From NCBI RefSeq assembly GCF_016907355.1, contig NZ_JAFBBW010000001.1:1488001-1552000 (forward strand): a stretch of DNA of 64,000 nucleotides, written 5' to 3'. Positions within the stretch are counted from its first letter, which is position 1. Every line of letters begins with the position of its first letter. Made by a program: the position numbers and the translations under genes. Positions 15,550 to 23,580 of the stretch are shown piece after piece. The notes under the pieces are model-generated. The model worked only from the letters and a program-made list of their open reading frames with translations. It had not been told where the DNA came from and did no database searches. The stretch comes from Agromyces aurantiacus (GTDB taxonomy: Bacteria; Actinomycetota; Actinomycetes; Actinomycetales; Microbacteriaceae).

Positions 15550-17757
15550 ATGGAGATCATCGGAACCGAGCGCTCAACACAGCGCTCACCCCGGAGACGC
15601 CGATGGGCGTCGGTGCTCGCGGCCGCGGCGGTCGCCGCGAGCGCACTCGTCGCGACGCAACCGGCGACGGCCGACGCCCCCTGGCTGACGCAACTCGACG
15701 GCGGCTACATCCGCTTCACCATCCCCGTCGCGTCCGTCGAGGCCGCGGTCGGCCCCGTGTCGCAGGTGGTGGTGGAGGGCAACTTCGCGCCGTCCGCGAA
15801 CTGGGGCCAGATCGGACTCTCGCGGAGCGGCGCGAACTGGTCGGCGACGTTCGGCCCGCTCGATCCGGGCTCGTACTACTACCAGGTCACGGGCGATGAC
15901 TCGAAGGTGATGAAGGACCCGACGAACCCCACGAGTGTCGCGTCCGAGCCAGAGTGGAGCACGTTCTTCGTGGCGGGCGACTCCGCCGCGCTGCTCGCCG
16001 ATGCCCCGCAGGAGGCGGGGAACGTGACGACCCTGACCTACCACAGCGACGTCGCCGACGAGGATCGATCCGCCCTCGTCTGGACCCCGCCCGGGTACAA
16101 CCGGAACGGCAAGCCGTACCCGGTGCTGTATCTCCAGCATGGCGGCGGGCAGGGCTATCGAGACTGGACCGAGGTCGGCCGCGCCGAGCAGATCCTCGAC
16201 AACCTGAGCCTCTCGGGCGAGCTGGCCGACATGGTCGTCGTCATGGGCGACGGGAACGTCCCCGACTTCACCACCGAGCTGCTGGACAACCTGATCCCCG
16301 CCGTCCGCGACGCCTACTACGTCTCGAACGCGAAGAAGGACCGGGCGCTGGCCGGCCTGTCGATGGGAGGCGTCCAGGCGTTCCGAGTGCTGCGGGACCA
16401 CCCCGGCGAGTTCGCCTACGTCGGCGTCTTCGGCGCCGGCCCGAGCCGCTTCGGCGACATCGCGGATGTGCCGGTCGAGGAGATCAACGACCTCACGACC
16501 CTGTTCCGCCTCTACGTGGGGAACAAGACGGACATCGCGTACAACGACGCCTTCGACTCCATGGAGCAGTTCGACGCCCTCGGCCTCGAGTACCAGTTCG
16601 ATGGCGTCAACCCCGATAACGGGCACAACTGGAACGCGTGGCAGGAGAACCTCATCGACTTCGCGCCACGGCTGTTCCACGGCAGGAAGCAGACCGGCGA
16701 CCCGGGGTTCAGCGACGGCCACACGGCCCTCGTCGAGCGATTCGAGCCGCCCGCCGCGGGCAGCACGCCGACGCCGTGGATCACCGACGACGGGTTCGTG
16801 ACATTCGAGACCACGACGGACTTCGCCGATGCGGAGTACGTGTCGGTCTGGTCCAATTGGGGCCCCGGGGGCAGCTGGGTCCGGGTCGAGGCGAGCAAGG
16901 TCGGGGACCGCTGGCGCGCGACCGTGGGTCCGCTGGATCCCTGGTCGTACTACTACCGGCTCATCGTCGACCGCGTGTCGGTGAAGGACGCGTCCAACCC
17001 GACGAAGGTGACCTCGGAGCCGACCTGGAGCACGTTCTTCATCCCCGGCGAGGAGTCCCGCCTGCTTGCCGACGTGCCTGCAGGCGATGGCGGCGACCTC
17101 GACGTCGTCACCTACCAGAGCACGGTCGCCGGCCAGCAGCGCAGCGCCTACGTGTGGACGCCCCCCGGCTACGATCCGGACCGCGCCGAGCCGTATCCGC
17201 TGTTCGTGCTCAACCACGGCGGCGGGCAGAGCTGGACCGACTGGGTCGAGGTGGGCCGGGCCAGGCAGATCCTCGACAACCTCGCGCTCGACGGTGCGAC
17301 CGAGCCGATGGTCGTCGTGATGCCGAACGGGAACGTGTCGAACTTCAACGCGGAGATCCTCGACAACGTGCTGCCGGCCGTGGAGGCCGGCTACCACATC
17401 AGCTCCGACCCCGCGCGCCGCGCGATGGCGGGGCTCTCGGCCGGCGGGGCCAGGACCGCCGGCATGGTCAAGGCGTACCCCGGCGCGTTCTCGCAGATCG
17501 GACTGTTCTCGGCGGGCTTCGGTTCGACCTCGGGCATCGACGTGGCCGCGATCAACGCGGGCACCGACCTGCTCCGGATGTACGTCGGCGACATCACCGA
17601 CTTCGTCTATCCGAGTGCCATGTCGTCGATGGCGCAGATGGAGGCGGCCGGCATCGAGTTCGAGTTCGACGGCATCACCATCGGCCCACACGGTTGGGAC
17701 CCGTGGCAGAAGAACCTGATCGACTTCGCCCCGCGCCTGTTCCACGACGCGTCGTGA
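15550..17757 (+). CDS. Secreted tandem esterase with two Ig-like plus esterase modules (feruloyl/acetylxylan esterase-like)
   Basis: A 735-residue secreted protein. After a basic start and hydrophobic stretch the signal peptide ends near ATADA (about 43). The rest is an internal duplication. Module 1 has an Ig/E-set-like domain (about 45-145) and an esterase domain with nucleophile S271 (GLSMGG) and H359 (NGHNW). Module 2 repeats this at about 395-735 with S630 (GLSAGG) and H714 (GPHGW). Shared landmarks are GSYYYQV/WSYYYRL, EPEWSTFF/EPTWSTFF, WTPPGY, HGGGQ and the ending NLIDFAPRLFH in both. Such CE1-type enzymes remove feruloyl or acetyl groups from arabinoxylan. Two AACGTT operators lie upstream. 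Both halves appear catalytically complete. Confidence 0.8.
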   Translation: MEIIGTERSTQRSPRRRRWASVLAAAAVAASALVATQPATADAPWLTQLDGGYIRFTIPVASVEAAVGPVSQVVVEGNFAPSANWGQIGLSRSGANWSATFGPLDPGSYYYQVTGDDSKVMKDPTNPTSVASEPEWSTFFVAGDSAALLADAPQEAGNVTTLTYHSDVADEDRSALVWTPPGYNRNGKPYPVLYLQHGGGQGYRDWTEVGRAEQILDNLSLSGELADMVVVMGDGNVPDFTTELLDNLIPAVRDAYYVSNAKKDRALAGLSMGGVQAFRVLRDHPGEFAYVGVFGAGPSRFGDIADVPVEEINDLTTLFRLYVGNKTDIAYNDAFDSMEQFDALGLEYQFDGVNPDNGHNWNAWQENLIDFAPRLFHGRKQTGDPGFSDGHTALVERFEPPAAGSTPTPWITDDGFVTFETTTDFADAEYVSVWSNWGPGGSWVRVEASKVGDRWRATVGPLDPWSYYYRLIVDRVSVKDASNPTKVTSEPTWSTFFIPGEESRLLADVPAGDGGDLDVVTYQSTVAGQQRSAYVWTPPGYDPDRAEPYPLFVLNHGGGQSWTDWVEVGRARQILDNLALDGATEPMVVVMPNGNVSNFNAEILDNVLPAVEAGYHISSDPARRAMAGLSAGGARTAGMVKAYPGAFSQIGLFSAGFGSTSGIDVAAINAGTDLLRMYVGDITDFVYPSAMSSMAQMEAAGIEFEFDGITIGPHGWDPWQKNLIDFAPRLFHDAS

Positions 17758-17763
17758 CGTCGA

Positions 17764-17800
17764 CCCGTGCCCCGGCGGTCATCGGTCGTCGGGGCACGGG
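17764..17800 (+). terminator. Hairpin after the esterase gene
   Basis: CCCGTGCCCC (17764-17773) pairs with GGGGCACGGG (17791-17800) across a 17-nt loop, a few bases after the esterase stop codon. Confidence 0.6.
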
Positions 17801-17872
17801 CGTGCCGGTGGTACGTCCGCCGGCGCGGCATCGGGAACGTACAGCGACGCGCCGAATGGAAGAGTGAGGACC

Positions 17873-19141
17873 ATGGAACGCATGGAACGCAACTGGGCGG
17901 GCAACCTCGAGTACCGCGCCGCGCGCATCGTGCACCCCCGCTCGGTCGACGAGCTGCGCGAGGCGCTCAGCGGTGACGGGCCCGTGCGCCTGCTCGGCAC
18001 GCGGCACACGTTCAACGACCTCGCCGACACCGAGGGCACCCTCATCGCGACCGACGCGCTGCCGCTGGAGGTCGAGGCGGATGCCGCGGCCGGTGCCGTG
18101 CGCGTGAGTGGCGGCATCCGCTACGGCGACCTGGCCCCGCGGCTGCAGGAGCAGGGCCTCGCGCTCGCGAACCTCGCGTCGCTGCCGCACATCTCGGTCG
18201 CCGGCGCAGTCGCGACCGGCACGCACGGCTCCGGCGACCGCATCGGCTCGCTCGCGAGCGCCGTGCGCGCGGTCGAGCTCGTCACGCCCGCCGGCGACGC
18301 GATGCGGTTCGCGCGCGGCGACGCGGACTTCGCGGGCGCGGTCGTGCACCTCGGCGCGGTCGGCGCCGTGACCGCGCTCGAGCTCGACGTCGAGCCGACC
18401 TACGACGTCGCCCAGTCCGTGCACGAGTCGCCGTCGTGGGACGCGATCCTCGCGGACCTCGACGCCACGACCTCGCTCGGCACGAGCGTCAGCGTCTTCA
18501 CGACGTGGCAGCGCACCGATGTCGCCGACCAGCTCTGGATCAAGCAGCGGCTGCCCTTCGACGCCGATGCCGCGGCTCGGCGCGATACGGTCGTCGCCGG
18601 CCTCGGCGCACGGCCGGCGGACCTGCCGCGCCACCCGATCCTGGGCATGCCCGCCGACGCGTGCACCGTGCAGCTCGGCGAGCCCGGACCCTGGTTCGAG
18701 CGGCTCCCGCACTTCCGGCTCGAGTTCACCCCCTCGGCCGGCGAGGAGCTGCAGTCCGAGTACCTCGTGCCGCGCGTCGCCGCCGTCGCCGCGATCGAGG
18801 CCCTGCGGGGGCTCGCCGACCGGATCGCGCCGCTGCTGCTGGTCACCGAGGTGCGGACCGTCCGCCGGGACGACCTGTGGCTGAGCCCCGCGTACGACGT
18901 CGACGTGGTCGCCCTGCACTTCACCTGGCGCCGGAACGAGCCGGCCGTGCGGGCGTTCCTGCCGACGCTCGAGGCCGCGCTGCCGGCATCCGCCCGCCCG
19001 CACTGGGGCAAGATCGCGACGCTGTCCGGCGACGAGGTGCGCCGCCGTTTCCCGCGCTTCGACGACTTCGCCGCGCTGCGCACCCGCCTCGACCCGGGCG
19101 GCCGCCTCCGCAACGCGTACCTGGAGCGACTCGGTCTCTGA
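17873..19141 (+). CDS. FAD-linked alditol oxidase (xylitol oxidase/AldO-like)
   Basis: A 422-residue flavoprotein. GTRHTFND holds His45, the counterpart of the histidine that covalently binds FAD in Streptomyces AldO. LPHISVAGAVATGTHGSG is the FAD-binding PP-loop region, split here as LPHISVAGAVATG and THGSG. The C-terminal part is the D-arabinono-1,4-lactone-oxidase-type domain, ending LDPGGRLRNAYL. AldO-type enzymes oxidise xylitol, sorbitol or glycerol at C1 with O2, releasing H2O2. ATG 17873 is selected by GAGGA five bases upstream; ATG 17882 is possible. It follows the esterase terminator, so it may be a separate unit, but the pentose context suits an alditol or sugar substrate. Confidence 0.8.
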   Translation: MERMERNWAGNLEYRAARIVHPRSVDELREALSGDGPVRLLGTRHTFNDLADTEGTLIATDALPLEVEADAAAGAVRVSGGIRYGDLAPRLQEQGLALANLASLPHISVAGAVATGTHGSGDRIGSLASAVRAVELVTPAGDAMRFARGDADFAGAVVHLGAVGAVTALELDVEPTYDVAQSVHESPSWDAILADLDATTSLGTSVSVFTTWQRTDVADQLWIKQRLPFDADAAARRDTVVAGLGARPADLPRHPILGMPADACTVQLGEPGPWFERLPHFRLEFTPSAGEELQSEYLVPRVAAVAAIEALRGLADRIAPLLLVTEVRTVRRDDLWLSPAYDVDVVALHFTWRRNEPAVRAFLPTLEAALPASARPHWGKIATLSGDEVRRRFPRFDDFAALRTRLDPGGRLRNAYLERLGL

Positions 19142-19175
19142 GCGAGGCGCGGGGCCGCCGCCCCCGCGTCCACGC

Positions 19176-19220
19176 CACCTGCGCAACGCAGGTGCGGAGC
19201 GCGTGTCGCCCGGCGACACG
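19176..19220 (+). terminator. Two consecutive hairpins in the oxidase-racemase gap
   Basis: CACCTGCG/CGCAGGTG (19176-19183, 19187-19194) and CGTGTCGCC/GGCGACACG (19202-19210, 19212-19220) are perfect stems downstream of the alditol oxidase gene. I see nothing else in the 204-nt gap except the GGAGG before the next start. Confidence 0.5.
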
Positions 19221-19345
19221 CCGCCCCGGGCGCCGCCACGCCGGTCGCTCACCTGCATCGCGCAGGGAAGCACCTGCCGGGAGGGTGGGAGGCGGCCGAC
19301 GCTGCGGCACACTGGGATGCATCGGTGAGCCGACCTGGAGGCGCG

Positions 19346-20638
19346 ATGACCGACACCCTGCCCCGCATCGAGGCGATCGAGCTGCACCGGCTCGAGGTGC
19401 CGCTCGTGCGGCCCTTCGAGACCTCGTTCGGACGCGAGCTCGCGCGCGAGGTGCTGCTCGTGCGCGTGCGCACCGACCGCGGCGACGGCTGGGGCGAGTG
19501 CGTGGCGGGGCGCGACCCGTTCTACTCGTCCGAGTACGTCGACCAGGCCGCCGCCGTGATCGAGCGGTACCTCGCGCCCGCGCTGCTGCAGGCCCCGGCG
19601 CACCACCCCGCCGACGACGGGCACGTCTCGGGTGTGCTCATCGACGATCCCGCGCACTCCGCAGGGATCTGGGTCGACGACCGCGAGCAGCACGCCGAGG
19701 GTGCCGGCGAGCGGGGCACGTCGGCCGGTGCGGCGGCGTCGATCGCGGGCGTGCCGCTCGCGGCATCCGTCGCCCCGACCCTCGCGTTCGTCGCCGGGCA
19801 CCGGATGGCGAAGGGCGCGCTCGAGGCGGCGGTGCTCGACGCCGAGCTGCGGACGCAGGGGCGCTCGATGGGCGCGTGCTCCGGCGCCGTGCGCGACTGG
19901 GTCGACTGCGGCGTCTCGGTCGGCATCGCGCCGACGCTCGAGGAGCTGCTCGACGAGGTCACGGGGTACGTCGAGGAGGGGTATCGCCGCATCAAGCTCA
20001 AGATCAAGCCCGGCTGGGACCTCGTGCCGGTCGGCGCCGTGCGCGAGCTGCTCGGCCGCGACGCCATGCTCCAGGTCGACGCGAACACCGCGTACACGGC
20101 CGACGACATCCCGCTGCTGGCCGGGCTCGACGCGTTCGACCTGCTGCTGATCGAGCAGCCGTTCGCCGAGGAGGACCTCGCGACCCACGTGCGCCTCGCC
20201 GAGGCGTCGTCGACGCCCGTGTGCCTGGACGAGTCGATCCTCGACGTCACGACCGCGGTCGACGCGATCGAGCGCGGCGCGACGAGCATCGTCAACATCA
20301 AGCCCGGTCGCATGGGCGGCTACCTCGAGGCGCTGCGGGTGCACGACGCGTGCCGCGCGCGCGAGGTGCCGGTGTGGTGCGGCGGCATGCTCGAGACCGG
20401 CGTCGGCCGTGCGGCGAACGTCGCGCTGGCCGCCCTGCCGGGATTCGTGCTGCCCGGCGACACGTCGGCGTCGGCGCGCTACTTCGCCGAGGACCTCACC
20501 GAGCCGTTCGTGCTCGGCGACGGCGAGCATCGCGGGCAGCTGCGGGTCCCGGATGGTGCGGGCACCGGCGTGTCGGTGCGGGAGGAGCTCGTGCGCGACT
20601 GGGCGAGCAGCCCGGTCGTGACGGTCAGGGCGGAGTGA
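19346..20638 (+). CDS. o-Succinylbenzoate synthase / N-succinylamino-acid racemase family enzyme with insertion
   Basis: A 430-residue enolase-superfamily protein. The active-site residues are all present: KxK in IKLKIKPG (K217, K219), metal ligands D245 (VDANT), E270 (IEQPF) and D295 (LDES), and the second-side lysine K319 (NIKPG). The family is normally about 370 residues; here about 60 extra residues (about 84-143, His/Asp-rich then Ala/Gly-rich) sit between the capping domain and the GHRMAKGALE helix. The reaction is either OSB formation in menaquinone synthesis or racemisation of N-succinyl amino acids. No other men genes are nearby, while a COG3375-like acyltransferase is (2945-3814), favouring the racemase role. 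GGAGG lies 5 nt before the ATG. Confidence 0.78.
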   Translation: MTDTLPRIEAIELHRLEVPLVRPFETSFGRELAREVLLVRVRTDRGDGWGECVAGRDPFYSSEYVDQAAAVIERYLAPALLQAPAHHPADDGHVSGVLIDDPAHSAGIWVDDREQHAEGAGERGTSAGAAASIAGVPLAASVAPTLAFVAGHRMAKGALEAAVLDAELRTQGRSMGACSGAVRDWVDCGVSVGIAPTLEELLDEVTGYVEEGYRRIKLKIKPGWDLVPVGAVRELLGRDAMLQVDANTAYTADDIPLLAGLDAFDLLLIEQPFAEEDLATHVRLAEASSTPVCLDESILDVTTAVDAIERGATSIVNIKPGRMGGYLEALRVHDACRAREVPVWCGGMLETGVGRAANVALAALPGFVLPGDTSASARYFAEDLTEPFVLGDGEHRGQLRVPDGAGTGVSVREELVRDWASSPVVTVRAE

Positions 20639-20642
20639 GCGA

Positions 20643-21257
20643 TCAGCTGGTGCGGATGGTCGTCGGCGGCGCTGCGTTCGTCGGCTGGGCGGCGAGCACC
20701 GGCATCAGCAGGCCCGCGACGAACGATCCCGCCGTGCCGAACACCATGTCGGCGATCGTGTCCTGGTAGCCGAGCACCGTCGCCGGGTCGAGGAACGTCG
20801 TGGTGAACCACTCGAACATCTCCCACGCGGCGGCGAGCGCGGCGCCGATCGTCGTCGTGAGGACCACGGCCGACGTGCGCGGCCGTCGCAGCGCCGACGC
20901 CTCCGCGATGAGACCGAGGCGCAGCAGGAGGACGTAGCAGCTCGCCGCGGCGAGTCCGGTCATCAGGAAGTGCATCGGCAGGTCGAGCCAGCGCACGGCG
21001 CCGTAGAGGTCCGTCACGCTGCTCCACGTCGCAGCGAGGGCGATGACGCCGTACGCGATGTCGAATCCGGGGCGCACCGCGAGCGCACGAGGGAGCAGCA
21101 TGGCCACGCTCACGACCGCGAAGCTCGACACGCCCTTCGCGCCCCAGCCCACGCCCGCGAGCACGATGGACACGACCGCCAGCAGCCGCAGCCCGTCGGC
21201 GGCCAGTTCGGCCGCGCCGTGGGGCCGGCGTCGGAGGTTCGCCCAGAGTTCGCGCAT
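20643..21257 (-). CDS. Polytopic membrane protein, DUF2238/YjdF-like (paralogue A)
   Basis: A 204-residue protein with five to six hydrophobic segments. Motifs shared with its neighbour are LDLPMHFLMTGL, WEMFEWF and GYQDTIADM followed by a Gly-rich span. Acidic and aromatic residues within membrane segments recall YjdF/DUF2238 proteins, whose function is not known to me. It is about 50 percent identical by eye to the protein at 21276-21941, so the two arose by tandem duplication. The stop codon is 4 nt from the end of the convergent racemase gene. Confidence 0.6.
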   Translation of the reverse strand: MRELWANLRRRPHGAAELAADGLRLLAVVSIVLAGVGWGAKGVSSFAVVSVAMLLPRALAVRPGFDIAYGVIALAATWSSVTDLYGAVRWLDLPMHFLMTGLAAASCYVLLLRLGLIAEASALRRPRTSAVVLTTTIGAALAAAWEMFEWFTTTFLDPATVLGYQDTIADMVFGTAGSFVAGLLMPVLAAQPTNAAPPTTIRTS

Positions 21258-21275
21258 GTGCTCGTCCGCTCGCGA

Positions 21276-21941
21276 TCAGGCGGGGCGCACCGGCGGACGG
21301 TCGGGGGTCGCGGCGGCGCGTCCGGCGGCGGTCGCGGCATCCGCCTGCCCGCCGGCCCGCCGGGGATGCGCCGTGAGGACGCGCATGAGGAGTCCGGCGA
21401 GGAGGGCGCCGAGGACCCCCTGCGCCATGTCGCCGATCGTGTCGCGGTAGCCGACGTAGGTGGTGTGGTCGACGTAGTTCTTCGCGAACCATTCCCAGAG
21501 CTCCCAGAGGGCGGCGAAGGACGTGCCGAGCGCGGTAGTGACGATCGTGGCCGAGAGCAGCGGATGGCGCAGCGTCTCGTGGTCGGCGACGACTCCGAAC
21601 CGCACGAGGAGCACGTAGCAGAGCGCCGCGACCAGGCCCGTCAGGAGGAAGTGCATGGGCAGGTCCCACCACTTCACGGTGATGTAGAGGTCGGTCACGC
21701 TGCTCCACACCGAGACCAGCGCGACGATGCCGAAGGCGATGTCGAAGGCCGGCCGCACGCCGAGCGCGCGCGGCAGCAGCATCCCCACGGTCACGAACGC
21801 GAGGCTGAGCGCGCCCTGCACCCCCCAGCCGATGCCGGCGACGACGATGGAGGCCACGGCGAGGAGGCGGACGCCGTCCGCGATCCACTCGGCCGGTCCG
21901 TGCGGGCGGCGGCGCAGGTTCTCGAGCAGTTCGCGCATCAT
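21276..21941 (-). CDS. Polytopic membrane protein, DUF2238/YjdF-like (paralogue B)
   Basis: A 221-residue paralogue of the neighbouring protein, with the same MRELxxNLRRRPHG start, WDLPMHFLLTGL, WELWEWF and GYRDTIGDM motifs and a longer Ala/Pro-rich C-terminus. ATG 21941 overlaps the stop codon of the upstream phosphoesterase gene (ATGA), with AAGGGAG just before it; ATG 21938 matches the paralogue start equally well. Function unknown; the acidic motifs in membrane spans suggest ion or lipid handling at most. Confidence 0.6.
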   Translation of the reverse strand: MMRELLENLRRRPHGPAEWIADGVRLLAVASIVVAGIGWGVQGALSLAFVTVGMLLPRALGVRPAFDIAFGIVALVSVWSSVTDLYITVKWWDLPMHFLLTGLVAALCYVLLVRFGVVADHETLRHPLLSATIVTTALGTSFAALWELWEWFAKNYVDHTTYVGYRDTIGDMAQGVLGALLAGLLMRVLTAHPRRAGGQADAATAAGRAAATPDRPPVRPA

Positions 21942-22804
21942 GTGCTCCCTTCGCGTGGTCCGGGCCCGGTGCGGTGCCGGAGCACGGCCTGGACGGGCTC
22001 GTGGTCGGACGGCGACCGCCCTCCGAACCGCGCGGCGTTGATGCCCGTGCGCAGCACGTCGACCCCGTCGTCGACGAGGATGTGGTCGATGCGCCGGCCG
22101 CCGACCCTGCGCCGACGGTAGCCCGAGTAGGTGCCCCATTGGGGGCTGACGCGTTCGGCGGCGGCATCCCACGCGTCGCGGAGGTCGTCGCCGGCGAGCA
22201 GGTTGCGGTGCACGGCCGATCGCTCGTCGGCGTTGAAGTCGCCGGTGACCACGACCGCCGCGGCCGGGTCGGCGGCCCGGGCGGCCTGCGCGAGGCGGAG
22301 GATCATGCGCGCGGAGTGCAGCCGCGACCGCCACGAGATGTGGTCGAGGTGGGTGTTGAAGGCCATGAGGCGCGCACCCGTGGCGAGGTCGGTGAACTCC
22401 GCGGTGACGAGGATGCGCCGGGTGACGTTGCCCCACGAGCGCGACCCGTGCAGGTCGGGCGTGGCCGAGAGCGCCAGCTGCCGCCACGCGGTCAGCTCGA
22501 GACGCGTCGCGTCGTAGTAGATGGGGCAGCGCTCGCCGCGCCCCGACGGGTCGCGGCCGGTCCCGATCCAGCGATACCGGTCGCCGAGGGCGTCGGCGAC
22601 GATCTCGACCTGGTCGGCGAGCGCCTCCTGCACGCCCAGCAGGGTGGGCTGCTCGGCGGCGAGCAGGCGCCGGACGAGCGGCCGCCGCAGCGCCCAGTCG
22701 TCGGGGCTGCCCGGGCGGTAGCGCGGGATCCGGCGCCGGATGTTGAACGTCATCACGTGCAGGTCCGGCGCCGCGACCGGACCGATGAGCGCGCCATCCG
22801 TCAT
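21938..22804 (-). CDS. Endonuclease/exonuclease/phosphatase family protein
   Basis: A 288-residue metal-dependent phosphoesterase. The EEP fold is shown by HVMTFNIRR at the N-terminus, LLGVQEAL (metal Glu), FNTHLDH, VTGDFNADE and the final SDHEPVQA. No signal peptide is evident, so it is probably cytosolic. The substrate may be nucleic acid, a sphingomyelin-like lipid or an inositol phosphate; short members like this one are generally uncharacterised. The ATG is preceded by TACGCT six bases upstream rather than a Shine-Dalgarno sequence, suggesting a leaderless mRNA. It is followed, with overlap, by paralogue B. Confidence 0.78.
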   Translation of the reverse strand: MTDGALIGPVAAPDLHVMTFNIRRRIPRYRPGSPDDWALRRPLVRRLLAAEQPTLLGVQEALADQVEIVADALGDRYRWIGTGRDPSGRGERCPIYYDATRLELTAWRQLALSATPDLHGSRSWGNVTRRILVTAEFTDLATGARLMAFNTHLDHISWRSRLHSARMILRLAQAARAADPAAAVVVTGDFNADERSAVHRNLLAGDDLRDAWDAAAERVSPQWGTYSGYRRRRVGGRRIDHILVDDGVDVLRTGINAARFGGRSPSDHEPVQAVLRHRTGPGPREGST

Positions 22805-22883
22805 GCCGTCAGCGTACGCTCGGCCGCTCGGCCGGCGCGGGACTCTCGGCCCGGCCTGAGGCGGCGTCGAGGCGATTCCCGGG

Positions 22884-23165
22884 TCAGCGGTCGACCGTGA
22901 GCGGCTGTCGTGCCTCGGGGTAGCCGAGGGCGTTGACGTCGGTCTCGGAGGAGGTGCGGGCGAACAGGTCGGTCGGGCACCATCCGGTGATCGCGCCGAT
23001 CGCGAGGAGGGTCGCGCACACTCCCGCCGGGATCGCACACCACGGGGTGTCGAGGGCGTTGAGCGCGAACGCGGCGAGGAACACGGCGATGACGGCTCGG
23101 ATGCCGCGCTCGCCGCGGCTCACGGCGCAGGAGCGCGCGCCGAGCGGCCGGGCGAGCCGGCTCAC
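22884..23165 (-). CDS. Small membrane protein, DUF2892/YgaP-like
   Basis: A 93-residue protein with two adjacent hydrophobic segments (about 22-35 and 43-60) and the pattern LNALDTPWCAIPAG followed by TGWCPTDLF. This resembles the membrane domain that is fused to rhodanese in YgaP-type proteins (DUF2892), here made as a separate chain. GTG 23165 overlaps the TGA of thioredoxin (GTGA), so it is translated with it. The two cysteines in membrane segments may carry or export sulfane sulfur or thiocyanate; this is inference from the context of thioredoxin and a divergent rhodanese. Confidence 0.65.
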   Translation of the reverse strand: MSRLARPLGARSCAVSRGERGIRAVIAVFLAAFALNALDTPWCAIPAGVCATLLAIGAITGWCPTDLFARTSSETDVNALGYPEARQPLTVDR

Positions 23166-23536
23166 GCCTGCTGCGCGGCCTGCTGCTCGGCGAGCTGCCG
23201 GCGGACGTCGTCCATGTCGAGCGCCTTCGCGCCCTGCACGACCTGCTCGAGCTGCGCGCCGTTGAGCGCACCGGGCTGGGCGAAGACGATGATGCCCTGG
23301 CGGAACACGACGAGCGTCGGGATCGACGTGATGCGGAACCCGGCCGCGAGCGCCTGCTCGGCCTCGGTGTCGACCTTGCCGAAGACGACGTCGGCGTGCT
23401 CCTCCGAGGCGCGCTCGAAGATGGGGCCGAACATGCGGCACGGACCGCACCATTCGGCCCAGAAGTCGAGGAGGACGATGTCGTTCTCCGTGATGGTGGA
23501 CTCGATGGTGTCGTGGGTGATGTTCACGGTGGCCAT
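23162..23536 (-). CDS. Thioredoxin
   Basis: A 124-residue thioredoxin with the active site WCGPC (about 29-33, in DFWAEWCGPCRMFGP), the cis-Pro segment TSIPTL and a charged C-terminal helix ending QAAQQA. It reduces disulfides or persulfides in the cytosol. The upstream TAGAAT (23548 to 23543) is six bases from the ATG, so the mRNA is probably leaderless. The -35 position overlaps the CsoR/CstR-type palindrome at 23555-23571, and the next gene is a DUF2892-like membrane protein; together they suggest regulation by copper or reactive sulfur rather than general housekeeping. Confidence 0.9.
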   Translation of the reverse strand: MATVNITHDTIESTITENDIVLLDFWAEWCGPCRMFGPIFERASEEHADVVFGKVDTEAEQALAAGFRITSIPTLVVFRQGIIVFAQPGALNGAQLEQVVQGAKALDMDDVRRQLAEQQAAQQA

Positions 23537-23554
23537 GCGTCGATTCTAGCACGC

Positions 23555-23571
23555 AATACCCCTGGGGTATT
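23555..23571. promoter_or_regulatory. CsoR/CstR-type operator between divergent leaderless promoters
   Basis: AATACCCCTGGGGTATT is a perfect 8-1-8 palindrome of the form recognised by the CsoR/CstR/RcnR family (TACCCC-N-GGGGTA). It overlaps the -35 region of the thioredoxin promoter and the -10 TATTAT (23568-23573) of the rhodanese promoter, so one repressor could shut both. Confidence 0.7.
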
Positions 23572-23580
23572 ATCGTCGGC

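Noticed and set aside
15586..17745. Long open frame (719 codons) on the minus strand
   Set aside because: It is antiphase to the tandem esterase, whose signal peptide, motifs and codon pattern are convincing. Such long antisense frames are expected at this GC content.
17675..20530. Open frame of 951 codons on the minus strand
   Set aside because: It covers the alditol oxidase and racemase genes on the opposite strand, has an Arg/Val/His-rich composition and no domain.
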